Part shown: positions 19,657 to 28,685 of the stretch, piece by piece
Position numbering within the stretch: the stretch's first letter is position 1
Layout: each line of letters opens with the position of its first letter
Source: Planctomycetota bacterium
Lineage (GTDB): Bacteria; Planctomycetota; UBA1135; UBA2386
NCBI GenBank assembly: GCA_016235155.1
Contig: JACRLW010000019.1
Location: 1 to 53,052 of the forward strand
Reading direction: 5' to 3'
Length of the DNA: 53,052 nucleotides
Notes under the pieces: model-generated
Told to the model about the DNA's origin: nothing
Seen by the model: only the letters and a program-made list of their open reading frames with translations
Databases searched by the model: none
Translations under genes and position numbers: made by a program

Positions 19657-20452
19657 GGCGCGTGAACAGGACGGTGGCGGCGACGAGCACGACGATGAGC
19701 AGACGGATCACCGACGTGACCGGCGGCGCCAAGCGGGAAGCATCGTGACCTTCTGCGCTCCCGACCAGGACCTCGGCGAGTCGCGACGACGGATCGGGCG
19801 CCAGCGCGCCCAACAGGAAGCGCCGCAACGGATCGGCGACCGTCAGTCCGCGCACGCCGGCTTCGGGCGGGACGTTGGAGATCGCGACCTCCCAGCCGAC
19901 GACGAACAAGACCAGCGCGACCAGCGGGCGCTTGAACGTCACACCGAGGAACGCGCCGACCGCGGTGTAGGCCGGCACCGCGAGCAGGACGCCCTGCACG
20001 AACGCCGCGAGGGCCGCCGGCGTCGGCGCGAACTGGCGCCGCCACGGTCGATCGGGCAGCGCGAGGACGAGCCAGTACGCACCGAGCACGAGCGTCGCGG
20101 CCGACGCGACGACGACGGCGACCGCGAGCCAGCGTCCGATCAGGAGCGCGGCGCGCGGAATCGGCGTGACGAGCGCGAACACCGCCGACCCGTCGGCGAG
20201 GTCGGCGTGCAGCGCCACCATCCCGAAGTAGGTGGCGAGCACCGGCAGGGCGAACTGGCAGAGCAGCAGGTACGCGGGCAGGCCGAACAGGTCGTCGCCG
20301 CGTTCCGACGCCGCGAGCCGCGCGGAGAACGCGAGCCCGACCAACGACACGGCGAGTCCGAGCAGCACGAGTCCGACGAAGAGCCGGTTGCGCAAGGTGC
20401 CGAGTCCGGCCTGGAGGACCGCCTCGACGAACTGGCGGAGCAACGTCGTCAT
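19622..20452 (-). CDS. ABC transporter permease (NosY/ABC-2 type)
   Basis: A 276-residue membrane protein with about six hydrophobic helices, including LFVGLVLLGLAVSLVGLAF, LLLCQFALPVLATYFGMVAL, LAVAVVVASAATLVLGAYWL and the final IRLLIVVLVAATVLFT. The segment DLADGSAVFALVTPIPRAALLIGRWLA is the cytoplasmic coupling region typical of ABC-2 permeases of the NosY/gliding-motility group. The ATG at 20452 overlaps the stop of the broken ATPase gene as ATGA, and its own stop lies inside the histidine kinase start region. It should pair with an ATPase to export an unknown substrate. Confidence 0.82.
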   Translation of the reverse strand: MTTLLRQFVEAVLQAGLGTLRNRLFVGLVLLGLAVSLVGLAFSARLAASERGDDLFGLPAYLLLCQFALPVLATYFGMVALHADLADGSAVFALVTPIPRAALLIGRWLAVAVVVASAATLVLGAYWLVLALPDRPWRRQFAPTPAALAAFVQGVLLAVPAYTAVGAFLGVTFKRPLVALVLFVVGWEVAISNVPPEAGVRGLTVADPLRRFLLGALAPDPSSRLAEVLVGSAEGHDASRLAPPVTSVIRLLIVVLVAATVLFTRREYRPRSHGDE

Positions 20453-21217
20453 CGCGACCTCGCCGGTGCCTGGCCGCGCGAACCCGCGAGGTATCCGAAG
20501 ACCGCCTCGAGGTCGTCGTCGAGCGGACGGATCTCTTCCAGATGCCCGGTTGCGCCGAGTTCCGTCAGCCGCTCGAAGAGCCCCGCACCGCGGTCGGTCT
20601 CGAGTTCGAGGCCGTCGTCCAGGAAGCGCAGCCCGCGCACCATCGGCAGCGTCGTGAGTTCCGCGGCGAGCGCGCGCGGCGAGGCGCAGCGCGAGGCCCT
20701 CGAGTTGCTTCATCACGTCGCGCCGCGCGACCGGATCGAGACCGTTCATCGGTTCGTCGAGCAGGAGCACCCGCGGCCGTCGCGCGAGCGCGAGCGCGAG
20801 CTTGGTCCGTTGGCGCATGCCCTTGCTGTAGCCGCGCAGCGGCCGGTGCATCGCCTCGGCGAGGCCGAGGCGGGTCATCGACTCGTGCGCGGCGTCGAAG
20901 GCGGCGCGACGCGGCTCCCCGGCGAGGCGCAGCATCGACGCGACGAACCCGAGGCCCGTGCGCCACTCCGCGAACGCGTCGACGTCGGGGCAGAGCGCCA
21001 GGATCCGCCGCGCCGGCGGTCGCGCCGGCGAGGCGCCGTCGACGCGGACGACCCCGCTGCTCGGTCGCAGGAGCCCGGCGGCGAGGCCGAGCAGGGTCGA
21101 CTTGCCGGCGCCGTTGCGGCCGACGAGACCGACGATGCCGCCGTCGATCCGCGCGCTGAAGTCGACGACCGCCGAGACCTGTCCGTACCACTTGCTGACG
21201 CCGTCGAACTCGATCAT
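20449..21217 (-). pseudogene. ABC transporter ATPase with deleted H-loop segment and frameshift
   Basis: The ATG at 21217 starts an ATPase with Walker A GRNGAGKST, signature YSKGMRQRTKLA and Walker B VLLLDEPMNGLDP. Right after VMKQLEGLA the expected 50-60 residues are absent, including the switch histidine (paralogue: STHIL). The frame then runs into nonsense, but a second frame resumes with LTTLPMVRGLRFLDDGLE and PLDDDLEAVFGYLAG, a normal ATPase C-terminus. That frame ends at 20449, overlapping the permease ATG as ATGA. The junction (about 20670-20700) contains two copies of CTCGCCGCG, so slippage deletion is plausible. The total is 769 bases, not a multiple of three. It is either a real pseudogene or an assembly collapse; as read it cannot make a working ATPase. 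Confidence 0.8.
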
Positions 21218-22095
21218 CCGACCGTCTCCGCGAGCCGGATGCGGCGCAGGACCGCGAACGCCGCGGCGACGACGAGGGCGACGACCGCGACGATCGCCGC
21301 CGCGACGGGGATCTCGAAGCGCGGCGTCGCACCGGCGATCGCCTGCGTCGTGCGCGTGATCGCATCCCAGGGGCTGATCGCGCGCAGCTCGATCCAATCC
21401 GTCATGCGGCTCGTGACCCGTGCCAACGCACTGCCGCCGGCGACCAGCACCACCCACAGGATCGACGCGGCGTTCGGGGTCGCGACGCAGGCCGAGACCG
21501 CCGTCGCGAGGAAGGCGACGACCAGCGTCTGGACGATCGCGCCGAGGATCACGAGCGGCACGACGGGCAGGGTCGTCGCGAGGAACTCCGGGTCGCCCGA
21601 GCTCGTGAACGCGAGCAGCCACAGGAGTAACGGTGCGAGGATCGACCCGATGCCGAGCACGAACACCGCGCCGAGCACCTTGCCGCCGAACCACGCGATC
21701 GGCGTGAGGCCGCGGGTCCAGACGATCTCGAGCGCGTGGTTCGCGCGATCGCGCGCCACGACGCGCGACACGGTGAAGGCGACGAGCGTGGTCGTCGCGA
21801 GGAACGCCTCGGGAGAGGTCAGGCTCGCGAGGTAGAACTGCGCCGACGCCGGGTCGCCGCGCCCCGCGATGCCGAGCCGCGGCGGACGTCCCGAACCGAG
21901 CTGCCAGAATCCCGACCACACGAACAGCAGCACGAGGCTGCCGTAGGTCGGGAGCTGGCAGACCAGGAAGAGGATGGTCGTGAGCCGCGTGCGGAACGGC
22001 GCGCGCAGGTCGCTCGACGCAACCGCGAGCACGCGGCGCCAGGTCGACGTCGGTTGGAACGTCAGACGGCGGTAGCCGGTCGCGAACACGGTCAT
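21214..22095 (-). CDS. ABC transporter permease (ABC-2 type)
   Basis: A 293-residue protein with six hydrophobic helices (for example TILFLVCQLPTYGSLVLLFV, VLGAVFVLGIGSILAPLLLW and IPVAAAIVAVVALVVAAAFA). The cytoplasmic stretch SRVVARDRANHALEIVWTRG is characteristic of ABC-2 permeases. Between helices 1 and 2 is a predicted extracytoplasmic loop of about 50 residues. The ATG at 22095 overlaps the stop of the ATPase gene upstream (ATGA), and its stop overlaps the ATG of the second, broken ATPase. It most probably pairs with the intact ATPase encoded just upstream. Confidence 0.82.
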   Translation of the reverse strand: MTVFATGYRRLTFQPTSTWRRVLAVASSDLRAPFRTRLTTILFLVCQLPTYGSLVLLFVWSGFWQLGSGRPPRLGIAGRGDPASAQFYLASLTSPEAFLATTTLVAFTVSRVVARDRANHALEIVWTRGLTPIAWFGGKVLGAVFVLGIGSILAPLLLWLLAFTSSGDPEFLATTLPVVPLVILGAIVQTLVVAFLATAVSACVATPNAASILWVVLVAGGSALARVTSRMTDWIELRAISPWDAITRTTQAIAGATPRFEIPVAAAIVAVVALVVAAAFAVLRRIRLAETVG

Positions 22096-23006
22096 GCGAT
22101 CCCCTCCGCGTCGCCGATCGCGCCGAGGAAGACTTCGGCGAGGCTCCGCCGCTCTTCGACGAGCGAGTGCACCGAAGCGCCCGCGCGCGCCGCGGCGGCG
22201 AACAAAGCGGCGATCGGCACCGAGTCGGGCAGCGTCACCAACAGACGCTGATCGTCTTCGCGGGCGACGTCGAGAGCGCCCGCGCTGCTCAGCGCCGCGC
22301 AGACGCCGTCTTGGTGATCGTCGACCTCGACCCGGAAGCGCCGCGCCACGCCACGCGTGAGATCGGCGACGCGACCCTTCGCGACGACGCGGCCCTTCTC
22401 GAGGACGACGACGTCGCTGCACACCCGATCGACGTCCGGGAGGATGTGCGTCGAGAGCACGACGGTTTTGCCGAAGTCGCGTGCCAGCGACGCGACCAGC
22501 GCGAGCAGGTCGCGGCGGCCGTCGGGATCGAGGCCGTTGGTCGGTTCGTCGAGGAACACGATCGAGGGGTCGTGCACGAGCGCGACCGCGAGCTTCACCT
22601 TCTGCCGCATCCCGGCCGAGTAGCCCGCGACCGGTCGATAGCGCTGTTCGCCGAGTTCGACGTACCACAGCACCTCGTGCGCGCGGCGCGCGGCGATCCG
22701 CGCGGGGATGCCCGAGAGCTCGGCGGCGAGGCGCACGGTCTCGTAGCCGTTCAGGCCGGGGAGGAGACCGTCTCGCTCCGGCATGTAGCCGACGTGACGG
22801 CGCAGTTCGACCGCGCTCGCGCCGCGCGGGACGCCGGCGATCGACAGCTCACCGGCCGCGGGGCGCACGAGTCCGAGCAAGGCCTTCAGGATCGAGGTCT
22901 TGCCGGCGCCGTTGCGCCCGAGCAGGCCCACGCAACCGCTCGGCAGATCGGCGTCGACGTCCTGCACCGCGACGTGCGCGCCGTAGCGGATCGTCACGCC
23001 GCGCAA
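22092..23006 (-). CDS. ABC transporter ATPase (intact)
   Basis: A 304-residue ATPase with Walker A GRNGAGKTS, Q-loop region HVGYMPERDGL, signature YSAGMRQKVKLA, Walker B IVFLDEPTNGLDPDG and H-loop STHIL. The C-terminal 80 residues end with LAEVFLGAIGD, the usual tail of export-type ATPases that pair with ABC-2 permeases. The frame begins at TTG 23006, which leaves a short first strand (RGVTIRYGAH). The in-frame sequence extends upstream to a CTG at about 23051, next to a stop, so an unusual start overlapping the methyltransferase stop is possible. It drives one or both permeases of the operon. Confidence 0.9.
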   Translation of the reverse strand: MRGVTIRYGAHVAVQDVDADLPSGCVGLLGRNGAGKTSILKALLGLVRPAAGELSIAGVPRGASAVELRRHVGYMPERDGLLPGLNGYETVRLAAELSGIPARIAARRAHEVLWYVELGEQRYRPVAGYSAGMRQKVKLAVALVHDPSIVFLDEPTNGLDPDGRRDLLALVASLARDFGKTVVLSTHILPDVDRVCSDVVVLEKGRVVAKGRVADLTRGVARRFRVEVDDHQDGVCAALSSAGALDVAREDDQRLLVTLPDSVPIAALFAAAARAGASVHSLVEERRSLAEVFLGAIGDAEGIA

Positions 23007-23047
23007 GGTGACCGCGATCGCGGACTCGACGGGCGGACCGCCGGCGC

Positions 23048-23734
23048 TCAGGCGTCACCCCTTGCCGACGGACCGAGCGTGGCAATGCGGATCGCCGAGC
23101 GTTCGCCGCGGAGGACGACGTCGCGTCGATCAGCCACCGCACCGCGCTGGAAGAGCCCGACCCACAGGTCGTTCGCCGTCGCCCGGAACGGGTCGGCGGC
23201 GATCACCGCACCGCCATGCGCGAGCACTTCGTCGGTGAGCTGCAGCAGGGGTCGCACCGCGCGCCAGTTGTAGCAGAGGTCCGCGAGCAGAAGGAGGCGG
23301 CACTCGGCGGGCAACGCGTCGCGGGACCAGTCGAACGTGCGCGTTGCGAAGTGAGGAACGCCGTTCTGCGCCGCGTTCGCGTGCGCGAGCGCGAGCGCTT
23401 CGGGCGCGCGATCCGCGAACACGACGGTCGCGCCGCGCTTGCCGGCCGCGACGCCCGCGAGCCCGGCCCCGCAACCCATGTCCACAGCGCAGATGCCGTC
23501 CAACGCCGGCCCGCGCGCGACCTGCCGCGCCAAGGCGACGGACGCCGGCCAGAGCACGGCCCAGTGCGGGTGCTCGCGACGCGCGGCGTCGGCGACCAAC
23601 GCCGAGGAACGCCGGAGCAGGTCGTTGACCTCGCGGGGGATCCTGATCCGCAGCTCGCCGCACGCGCAATGGATGCGCTCCGTGCGCATCGGCACGCCGA
23701 ACCACCGTGCGTCGCCGGCGGGCGCTTCGCTCAT
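23048..23734 (-). CDS. Class I SAM-dependent methyltransferase (protein-lysine methyltransferase-like)
   Basis: From ATG 23734 the protein is 228 residues; a TTG at 23779 would add 15 residues without signs of conservation. HWAVLWPASVALARQVA precedes motif I VDMGCGAGLAGVAAGKRG, then VVFADRAPEALALAHANA (acidic residue binding the ribose) and LLLLADLCYNWR. The WP-x-x-x-A-L-A lead-in before motif I is typical of the lysine methyltransferase group that includes ETF-beta methyltransferases and PrmA relatives. The N-terminus carries CACGELRIRIPRE, a short beta segment. It is first in the ABC operon; the target is unknown. Confidence 0.78.
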   Translation of the reverse strand: MSEAPAGDARWFGVPMRTERIHCACGELRIRIPREVNDLLRRSSALVADAARREHPHWAVLWPASVALARQVARGPALDGICAVDMGCGAGLAGVAAGKRGATVVFADRAPEALALAHANAAQNGVPHFATRTFDWSRDALPAECRLLLLADLCYNWRAVRPLLQLTDEVLAHGGAVIAADPFRATANDLWVGLFQRGAVADRRDVVLRGERSAIRIATLGPSARGDA

Positions 23735-23808
23735 GGCGTGAGTCCACCCACCGGGCGCGCCAAGAGCAAGTGCTACCAATGCGCGACGCGGACCGCGGGC
23801 GATCGCTC

Positions 23809-23994
23809 GCTAGCCTGGACCATTCGTGAACGCCGTCGCGAGAGCGTCGCAGGTCGATGACCGCCAAGGAGCTGCGTCGTGCGACGACCGAAGCGTGGCC
23901 GTAGCCACGCTGGCAGGGAGGAGCCGACGTAGCGACGCGGGCGGACGCGAGTTGCGGCGCTCGCAGCAGGTGGTCACGAATGGTTCGGGCTAGC
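23809..23994 (+). repeat. Element bounded by 21-base inverted ends, upstream of the metalloprotease operon
   Basis: Bases 23809-23829 and 23974-23994 are inverted copies with 19 of 21 complementary positions. In a + strand RNA the two differences become G-U pairs, giving an uninterrupted 21-base helix. Inside, AGCGTGGC (23892-23899) and GCCACGCT (23904-23911) form a perfect stem with loop CGTA, and GCTGCG (23871-23876) can pair with CGCAGC (23962-23967). The right arm ends nine bases before the likely start codon at 24004. It could be a structured 5' leader, a small RNA, or a MITE-like or REP-like element. I see no target-site duplication. Confidence 0.6.
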
Positions 23995-24003
23995 ATCCAA
24001 GCG

Positions 24004-26571
24004 ATGCCGTGCGCGCCCGCGCTCGCGCTCCTGCTCGCGATGCCGTCGCTCCAGGAGCCCCGTGACCTCGGAGTCTCGCTCCGCGGCGCCGTGCCGGCGC
24101 GCGGCGAATTCGCGGTGGCGGGCGACGACCTCGTCCTGCGCACGAGCGACCGGTACGACTGCGTGGCCTGGACCGGGGCGATCGACGCCTTGCGCTACAC
24201 GCTCGAACTCGAGCTCACGCACGACGACGGCCTCTGCGGCGGCGGGCTCGTCTTCGGCGCGCTCGCCGGGGAGCAGGGTCCGGACTTCGGCCAGATGATC
24301 CGCTTCGACGGCCAGGGCGAACTGCTCCACGGCGCCTTCGCGCGCGGCCAGTTCGAATCCGTCGGGCGAATCGTCCTCACCGACGCGATCGCGCTCGGCC
24401 GGCGCGCACGCCTCGTGATCGAGGTCGACGCGGAGGCCCGCACGATGGACGTCGCCGTCGACGGCACGCGCGTCGCCGCGGGTCTGCCGCTGCGCAGCAC
24501 GAGCGGTAGGGTCGGCGTGCAAGGCAGTCTCGGACGCGTCCGCTTCCACGCGTTGCGCGCGCTCGGCGCGATCGGCGAAGCGCGCCTCGCCTGGCCGGTC
24601 GCGTTCGCGCCGCGCACCGACGGCTTCGTCGTCGCGACCGCGAGCGGCAAGCGACTCCTGCTCCCGCGCGACGGCGGCCCCGCGCGCGCGGCCGTCGATC
24701 TCGACGCGACGCCGCTCGCGAGCGCCCTCACGCTCGACGGAGCTTCGGTCGTGGGCGGAATCGTCGAACTGCCGGGCGGACGTCGTTTCGCGGCGCAGGG
24801 GCGCGGCGCGTTCGACGCGATCGCGCTCGCCCGCGACGTCGACGGCGCGCTCGTCGTGCTCGACCGCCTCTCGGCGCGCGTGCTCGGCGTCGATCCGTCC
24901 GGCGACGACTCCGGCGCGACGCTGCGCTTCCCCACCAGGACCTCGGTCGGCATCGCCCCGCCGCGCGCCGCGTACGTCGCCGACGAACGCGGGGCCTTCA
25001 TCGGCGCAAGCGACGAGCGCGGCGTGATCGAGGGACTGGTCCCGTCGACGCGCTACGTGCTGCACGCGGCGCCCGCATCGCGCTCCTGGCCCGCGGATGC
25101 GCGCTTCGTCGGAATCGCGTTCACGAGTCCGCCGCCGGCCGGCGTCTTGCGCGTGCGTCGCCTCCATCTCGTCGTCGGCGTGTTCTGCAACGTCGCGAGC
25201 GAGCCGGGCGACCTCGCGGCGCTGCCCGCGGCGACGGACTACGACCGTGCTCGCATCGAGAACGAGGTGCGCGCGTGCGTCGCGTGGTACTTCCACCACT
25301 CCGGCCATCGCCTCTGGCTCGAGCCGCACTTCGTCCACCGGGCCGAACGCACGACGACGCAGGCGCTGGCCGACGACGGCCGCACGAACGGCACGCCGCC
25401 GCGCGCGCTGCTCGAATCGCTCGCGGCCGACGCGAAGCTGCCGCTCGCGGACGTCGCGGGCTTCTGTGTCGTGATCGACGCGAAGGCGCGCGCGGGCGAG
25501 GACCGCCCCTGGCGACGCATCGGCGGCGGCGGCGGACTCACGCTCGGCGCGCACGGCACCGGCTACGGCATCTCGTGGTTCTTCGTCCCCGAGACGCCCG
25601 GCATGGTCGGCTGGCTCGCGTGCCACGAACTCCACCACCAGATCGACGCGCTGTTCGAGATCTCCGGGATGCCGGAGTACCCCTTCAACCACTTCGCGCC
25701 GTCGCTGCGCAACGTCGCGTTCTTCGGCGAGCACTGGGACGGCAACGCGTGGATCCTCCGCACCTGGCCCGCGCATCGCTGGGACGCGTTGCGATTCGGC
25801 GACGACGTGCTGGTCGCGGACGAGGACGGTGACGGGCTCCCCGACGGCGACGCGCGGCTGCCGTTCGACGAAGACCGCTTCGGCAGCGATCCGAAGCGCG
25901 CCGACACCGACGGCGACGGTCTCGACGACCGCGACGACGCGCGGCTCGGCGCGCGGCTCGTCGACAGCGGTTTCGAGTCCATGCTCGCGCCGCTGCTCGA
26001 ACCCGACCCGCGGCGCGCGGACGCGGATGGGGACGGCATCCCCGACCCTGACGACCCGTTCCCGCTGCTCCCGTTCACGCCCGTGCTGCGCGAGGGCGAG
26101 CGCCTCGCGCTGCGGACCGTCGACGATCCGCGGCTCGCGGCATCGCTCGCCGTGGCACTGAGCGACGGCGCGCTCGAGGTGCGCACCGCGAGCGCCGATG
26201 CCGGATCGATCGACGTCCAGGTGATGCTCGACCTCGGGGCCGACGGATGGTTCTCCGGGGCCGACAACCTCCGCATCCGTGCCCGCGGCGACAGCGCGCG
26301 CGTCGTCGAGGTCTTCGACGCGGGCAGTCACACCGAGTGGCCGCGCGGCGCACCCGAACGCGCCGCCGCGTTCCCGGTCAGCGCGCGCGTGGCCGGCGGC
26401 GTGCATGTGCTCCGCATCGCGTTCGGAACCCCGCTCGGTGCGGGCGCGAAGTTCGGCCTCTCGATCGCCTACCGTGGCGCGCTGGCGGATCCTGCCGATC
26501 CGCGTTGGCTCACGGTGTTCCCCCCGCACGCGCTGGTGCCGTTCGCCGTGCACGAGCGGGACGGGCGATGA
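24004..26571 (+). CDS. Secreted HExxH metalloprotease-like protein with type-3 calcium repeats
   Basis: From ATG 24004 (alternative 23980, which lies inside the inverted-repeat arm) the protein is 855 residues with signal peptide PCAPALALLLAMPSLQ. Residues about 20-190 resemble a DUF1080/LamG-type jelly roll (GGGLVFGALAGEQG, GRVGVQGSLGRVRFHAL). A helical/beta catalytic part follows with WLACHELHHQIDALFE, giving an HExxH zinc motif at about 541-545. DEDGDGLPDGD, DTDGDGLDDRDD and DADGDGIPDPDD are calcium-binding thrombospondin type-3 loops. The C-terminal 160 residues are beta-rich. A secreted zinc peptidase is the best reading; the third zinc ligand is not obvious. It heads a four-gene operon, overlapping the histidine kinase by ATGA. 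Confidence 0.75.
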   Translation: MPCAPALALLLAMPSLQEPRDLGVSLRGAVPARGEFAVAGDDLVLRTSDRYDCVAWTGAIDALRYTLELELTHDDGLCGGGLVFGALAGEQGPDFGQMIRFDGQGELLHGAFARGQFESVGRIVLTDAIALGRRARLVIEVDAEARTMDVAVDGTRVAAGLPLRSTSGRVGVQGSLGRVRFHALRALGAIGEARLAWPVAFAPRTDGFVVATASGKRLLLPRDGGPARAAVDLDATPLASALTLDGASVVGGIVELPGGRRFAAQGRGAFDAIALARDVDGALVVLDRLSARVLGVDPSGDDSGATLRFPTRTSVGIAPPRAAYVADERGAFIGASDERGVIEGLVPSTRYVLHAAPASRSWPADARFVGIAFTSPPPAGVLRVRRLHLVVGVFCNVASEPGDLAALPAATDYDRARIENEVRACVAWYFHHSGHRLWLEPHFVHRAERTTTQALADDGRTNGTPPRALLESLAADAKLPLADVAGFCVVIDAKARAGEDRPWRRIGGGGGLTLGAHGTGYGISWFFVPETPGMVGWLACHELHHQIDALFEISGMPEYPFNHFAPSLRNVAFFGEHWDGNAWILRTWPAHRWDALRFGDDVLVADEDGDGLPDGDARLPFDEDRFGSDPKRADTDGDGLDDRDDARLGARLVDSGFESMLAPLLEPDPRRADADGDGIPDPDDPFPLLPFTPVLREGERLALRTVDDPRLAASLAVALSDGALEVRTASADAGSIDVQVMLDLGADGWFSGADNLRIRARGDSARVVEVFDAGSHTEWPRGAPERAAAFPVSARVAGGVHVLRIAFGTPLGAGAKFGLSIAYRGALADPADPRWLTVFPPHALVPFAVHERDGR

Positions 26572-28685
26572 ATCGCACGCTCCGCCATCTTCCCGCGACG
26601 CTCCTGGTCCTCGGCCCGCTCGCCGCGCTCGCGTGGCTGGGCAGCGCGGAGCTCGCGCGCCAGACCGAGCGCGCCGCGCGCGTGCTCGCGGAGCAGGCGC
26701 AGGTCTTCGTCGACGACGCGGATCTGCGGCTCCGCGAGGCCGTCACGCGGCGCGTCCGTGAACTCGACCAGCACTTCGCCGAGTTGGAGACGCTCGCGGT
26801 CGACCCGCCGCTCGAAGTGATCACTCCGGCGCGCGGCGCGCGGGTGCTGCGTCGTCGCGATCCGCTGATCCTCGACCTCGTGCTGCTCGACCAGGACTGC
26901 GACCTGCTCTTCCCGCGCGCGGAGCCGTCCCTCGCCGCGACCGTCGCGCCGCGCGGCGGGGCCTTCTCCTCGGCGACCCTGCGGCGCGCGCAGGTCCTCG
27001 AGACGCTCGGCGACCTCGAAGGCGCGCGCGACCTCCTGCGCGAGTACCTCGGCCGGACTCCGCCGGCGGGAGCGCTCGGCCTGATCAACGCCCACCTCGC
27101 GCTCGGCGGACTCGAACGCCGGCTCGGCGCGCTCGACGCGGCGTCGGGGCACTACCTCAACGTCGAGGCCGCGGCCGGTGCGCTTCCCGCGACCGGTCGC
27201 CAGGAACCGTGGCTCGCGATGACGCTGTTGCTCGCGGAGACCGCCGACGCGGAGGTCGGCCTCAAGCTCGGCCGCGGCGGACAACCGGTGCTCGACATCG
27301 TCGAGGCGATCGCCGACGGCGTGCACGACGGCTGTGCCGACGCGATGCTCGGCGCCGTGCTCGACCGGCTCGAATCGGCGGTCGCGGAGGATCCCGAACT
27401 GCGTCGCCGCGGCCGCGAACTCCGCGCGCTGGACGAGGGGCGCCTCGTCGGCCGCGCCTTCGCCGCGGAGTACCCCTCGATCCTGCGCGAGACGGTGCGA
27501 CGCCGCCTGCTCCGCGCGGGCGCGGCGCAGGGCGTGCAACAGGTCGTCACCGGTGCGAGCGGGACGTCGTTGTTGTTGCTGCGCCGCGTGACCGACCGCG
27601 AGTTCACCGGTGCTTCGATCGCCGAACTCGACGCCGCGAGCTGGATCGGCGTACGCCTCGACCTCGATCGGCTGCTCGCCGAGACCGTCGGCGACGCCGT
27701 CGCGGGGATCGGTCCGTTCGCGCTGCTCGTCGCCGACGCCGACGGCACGGCGCTCGTCCCCGGTGCGCCGCGCGGCACGCGCGACGAGCGCTACGCGGTG
27801 ACGACGACCGACGCCGGCCTCGCGCTCGCCGCGGTGCCGCTCGACCGCGACGCCGCTCTCGCCGAGCGACGCGAAGCGATCCGCAACCGCTCGTTCCTCC
27901 TGATCCTCCTGTCGGCGACCGCGGTCGTCGGCGCGGCGTTCCTCCTCCGGTCGCTGCGCCGCGAGGCCGAGCTCGCGCGCCTCAAGGTCGAACTCGTGTC
28001 GCGCGTCACGCACGATCTCAAGACGCCGCTCGCCTTGATCCGGATGTACGCGGAGACGATCGAACGCGGGCGCGTGCGCACTCCGGAAGAGGGCGCGCGC
28101 TTCGCGGGCATCGTCGCGCGGGAAGCCGACGGTCTCGCGCGCGCCGTCGACCGCATCCTCGACTTCTCGCGCAGCCAGGCCGGGACCCGCGACTTCGCCC
28201 CGAAGCGCACCGACCTGAGCGCGCTCGCGGAGGACACGCTCGAGGCGTGGCGCCCGTCGGCCGAACAGCGGGAACTCGAACTGCGCGCCGAACTCGACGA
28301 GCCCGTCCACGCCGACGTGGACCCGGCCGCCTGCGAGAGCGCGTTGCGCGACCTGCTCGAGAACGCCGGCAAGTACTCCCGGCAGAAGGGCGACGGCGTC
28401 GCGCGCTTCGTCCGCGTCCGCGTCGCGCGCGAGGGGCGTCGCGCCGTGATCGAGGTCGAGGACGACGGCATCGGCATCCCCGAGGACGAGCGTGAACGCG
28501 TCTTCGAGAGCTTCTACCGCGCGAGCAACGCCGGCGAAGCCCGCGGCACCGGGCTCGGCCTCGCGCTCGTCAAGCACTTCGTCGAGGCGCACGGCGGGCG
28601 CGTGGTCGCCCGCGGCCGCGATGGCGGCGGCACGATCATCCGGATCGACTTGCCGGCGCGAGAACCAGGACCCGACCAACCATGA
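26568..28685 (+). CDS. Sensor histidine kinase with large TPR-like extracytoplasmic domain
   Basis: A 705-residue kinase with a first membrane helix at residues 7-25 and an extracytoplasmic region to about 440. A second helix (about 443-462, LLILLSATAVVGAAFLL), HisKA (RVTHDLKTPLALI, His about 482) and HATPase ([31 protein letters not shown]) follow. The sensor region contains a stretch LGDLEGARDLLREYLGR and a repeat LGALDAASGHYLNVEAAA like paired TPR helices. Its product phosphorylates the response regulator encoded next, whose ATG overlaps the stop (ATGA). Coupling to a secreted metalloprotease gene upstream suggests it senses an envelope or extracellular condition linked to that enzyme. Confidence 0.94.
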   Translation: MNRTLRHLPATLLVLGPLAALAWLGSAELARQTERAARVLAEQAQVFVDDADLRLREAVTRRVRELDQHFAELETLAVDPPLEVITPARGARVLRRRDPLILDLVLLDQDCDLLFPRAEPSLAATVAPRGGAFSSATLRRAQVLETLGDLEGARDLLREYLGRTPPAGALGLINAHLALGGLERRLGALDAASGHYLNVEAAAGALPATGRQEPWLAMTLLLAETADAEVGLKLGRGGQPVLDIVEAIADGVHDGCADAMLGAVLDRLESAVAEDPELRRRGRELRALDEGRLVGRAFAAEYPSILRETVRRRLLRAGAAQGVQQVVTGASGTSLLLLRRVTDREFTGASIAELDAASWIGVRLDLDRLLAETVGDAVAGIGPFALLVADADGTALVPGAPRGTRDERYAVTTTDAGLALAAVPLDRDAALAERREAIRNRSFLLILLSATAVVGAAFLLRSLRREAELARLKVELVSRVTHDLKTPLALIRMYAETIERGRVRTPEEGARFAGIVAREADGLARAVDRILDFSRSQAGTRDFAPKRTDLSALAEDTLEAWRPSAEQRELELRAELDEPVHADVDPAACESALRDLLENAGKYSRQKGDGVARFVRVRVAREGRRAVIEVEDDGIGIPEDERERVFESFYRASNAGEARGTGLGLALVKHFVEAHGGRVVARGRDGGGTIIRIDLPAREPGPDQP

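Noticed and set aside
20620..20680. THD in the frame continuing after the ATPase Walker B, read as an H-loop
   Set aside because: It lies in the nonsense stretch after the frame is lost and has neither the position nor the surrounding hydrophobic strand of a true switch histidine.
23974..26553. 859-residue minus-strand open frame
   Set aside because: Antisense to the metalloprotease-like gene, which has a signal peptide, HExxH and calcium loops; the antisense frame has none.
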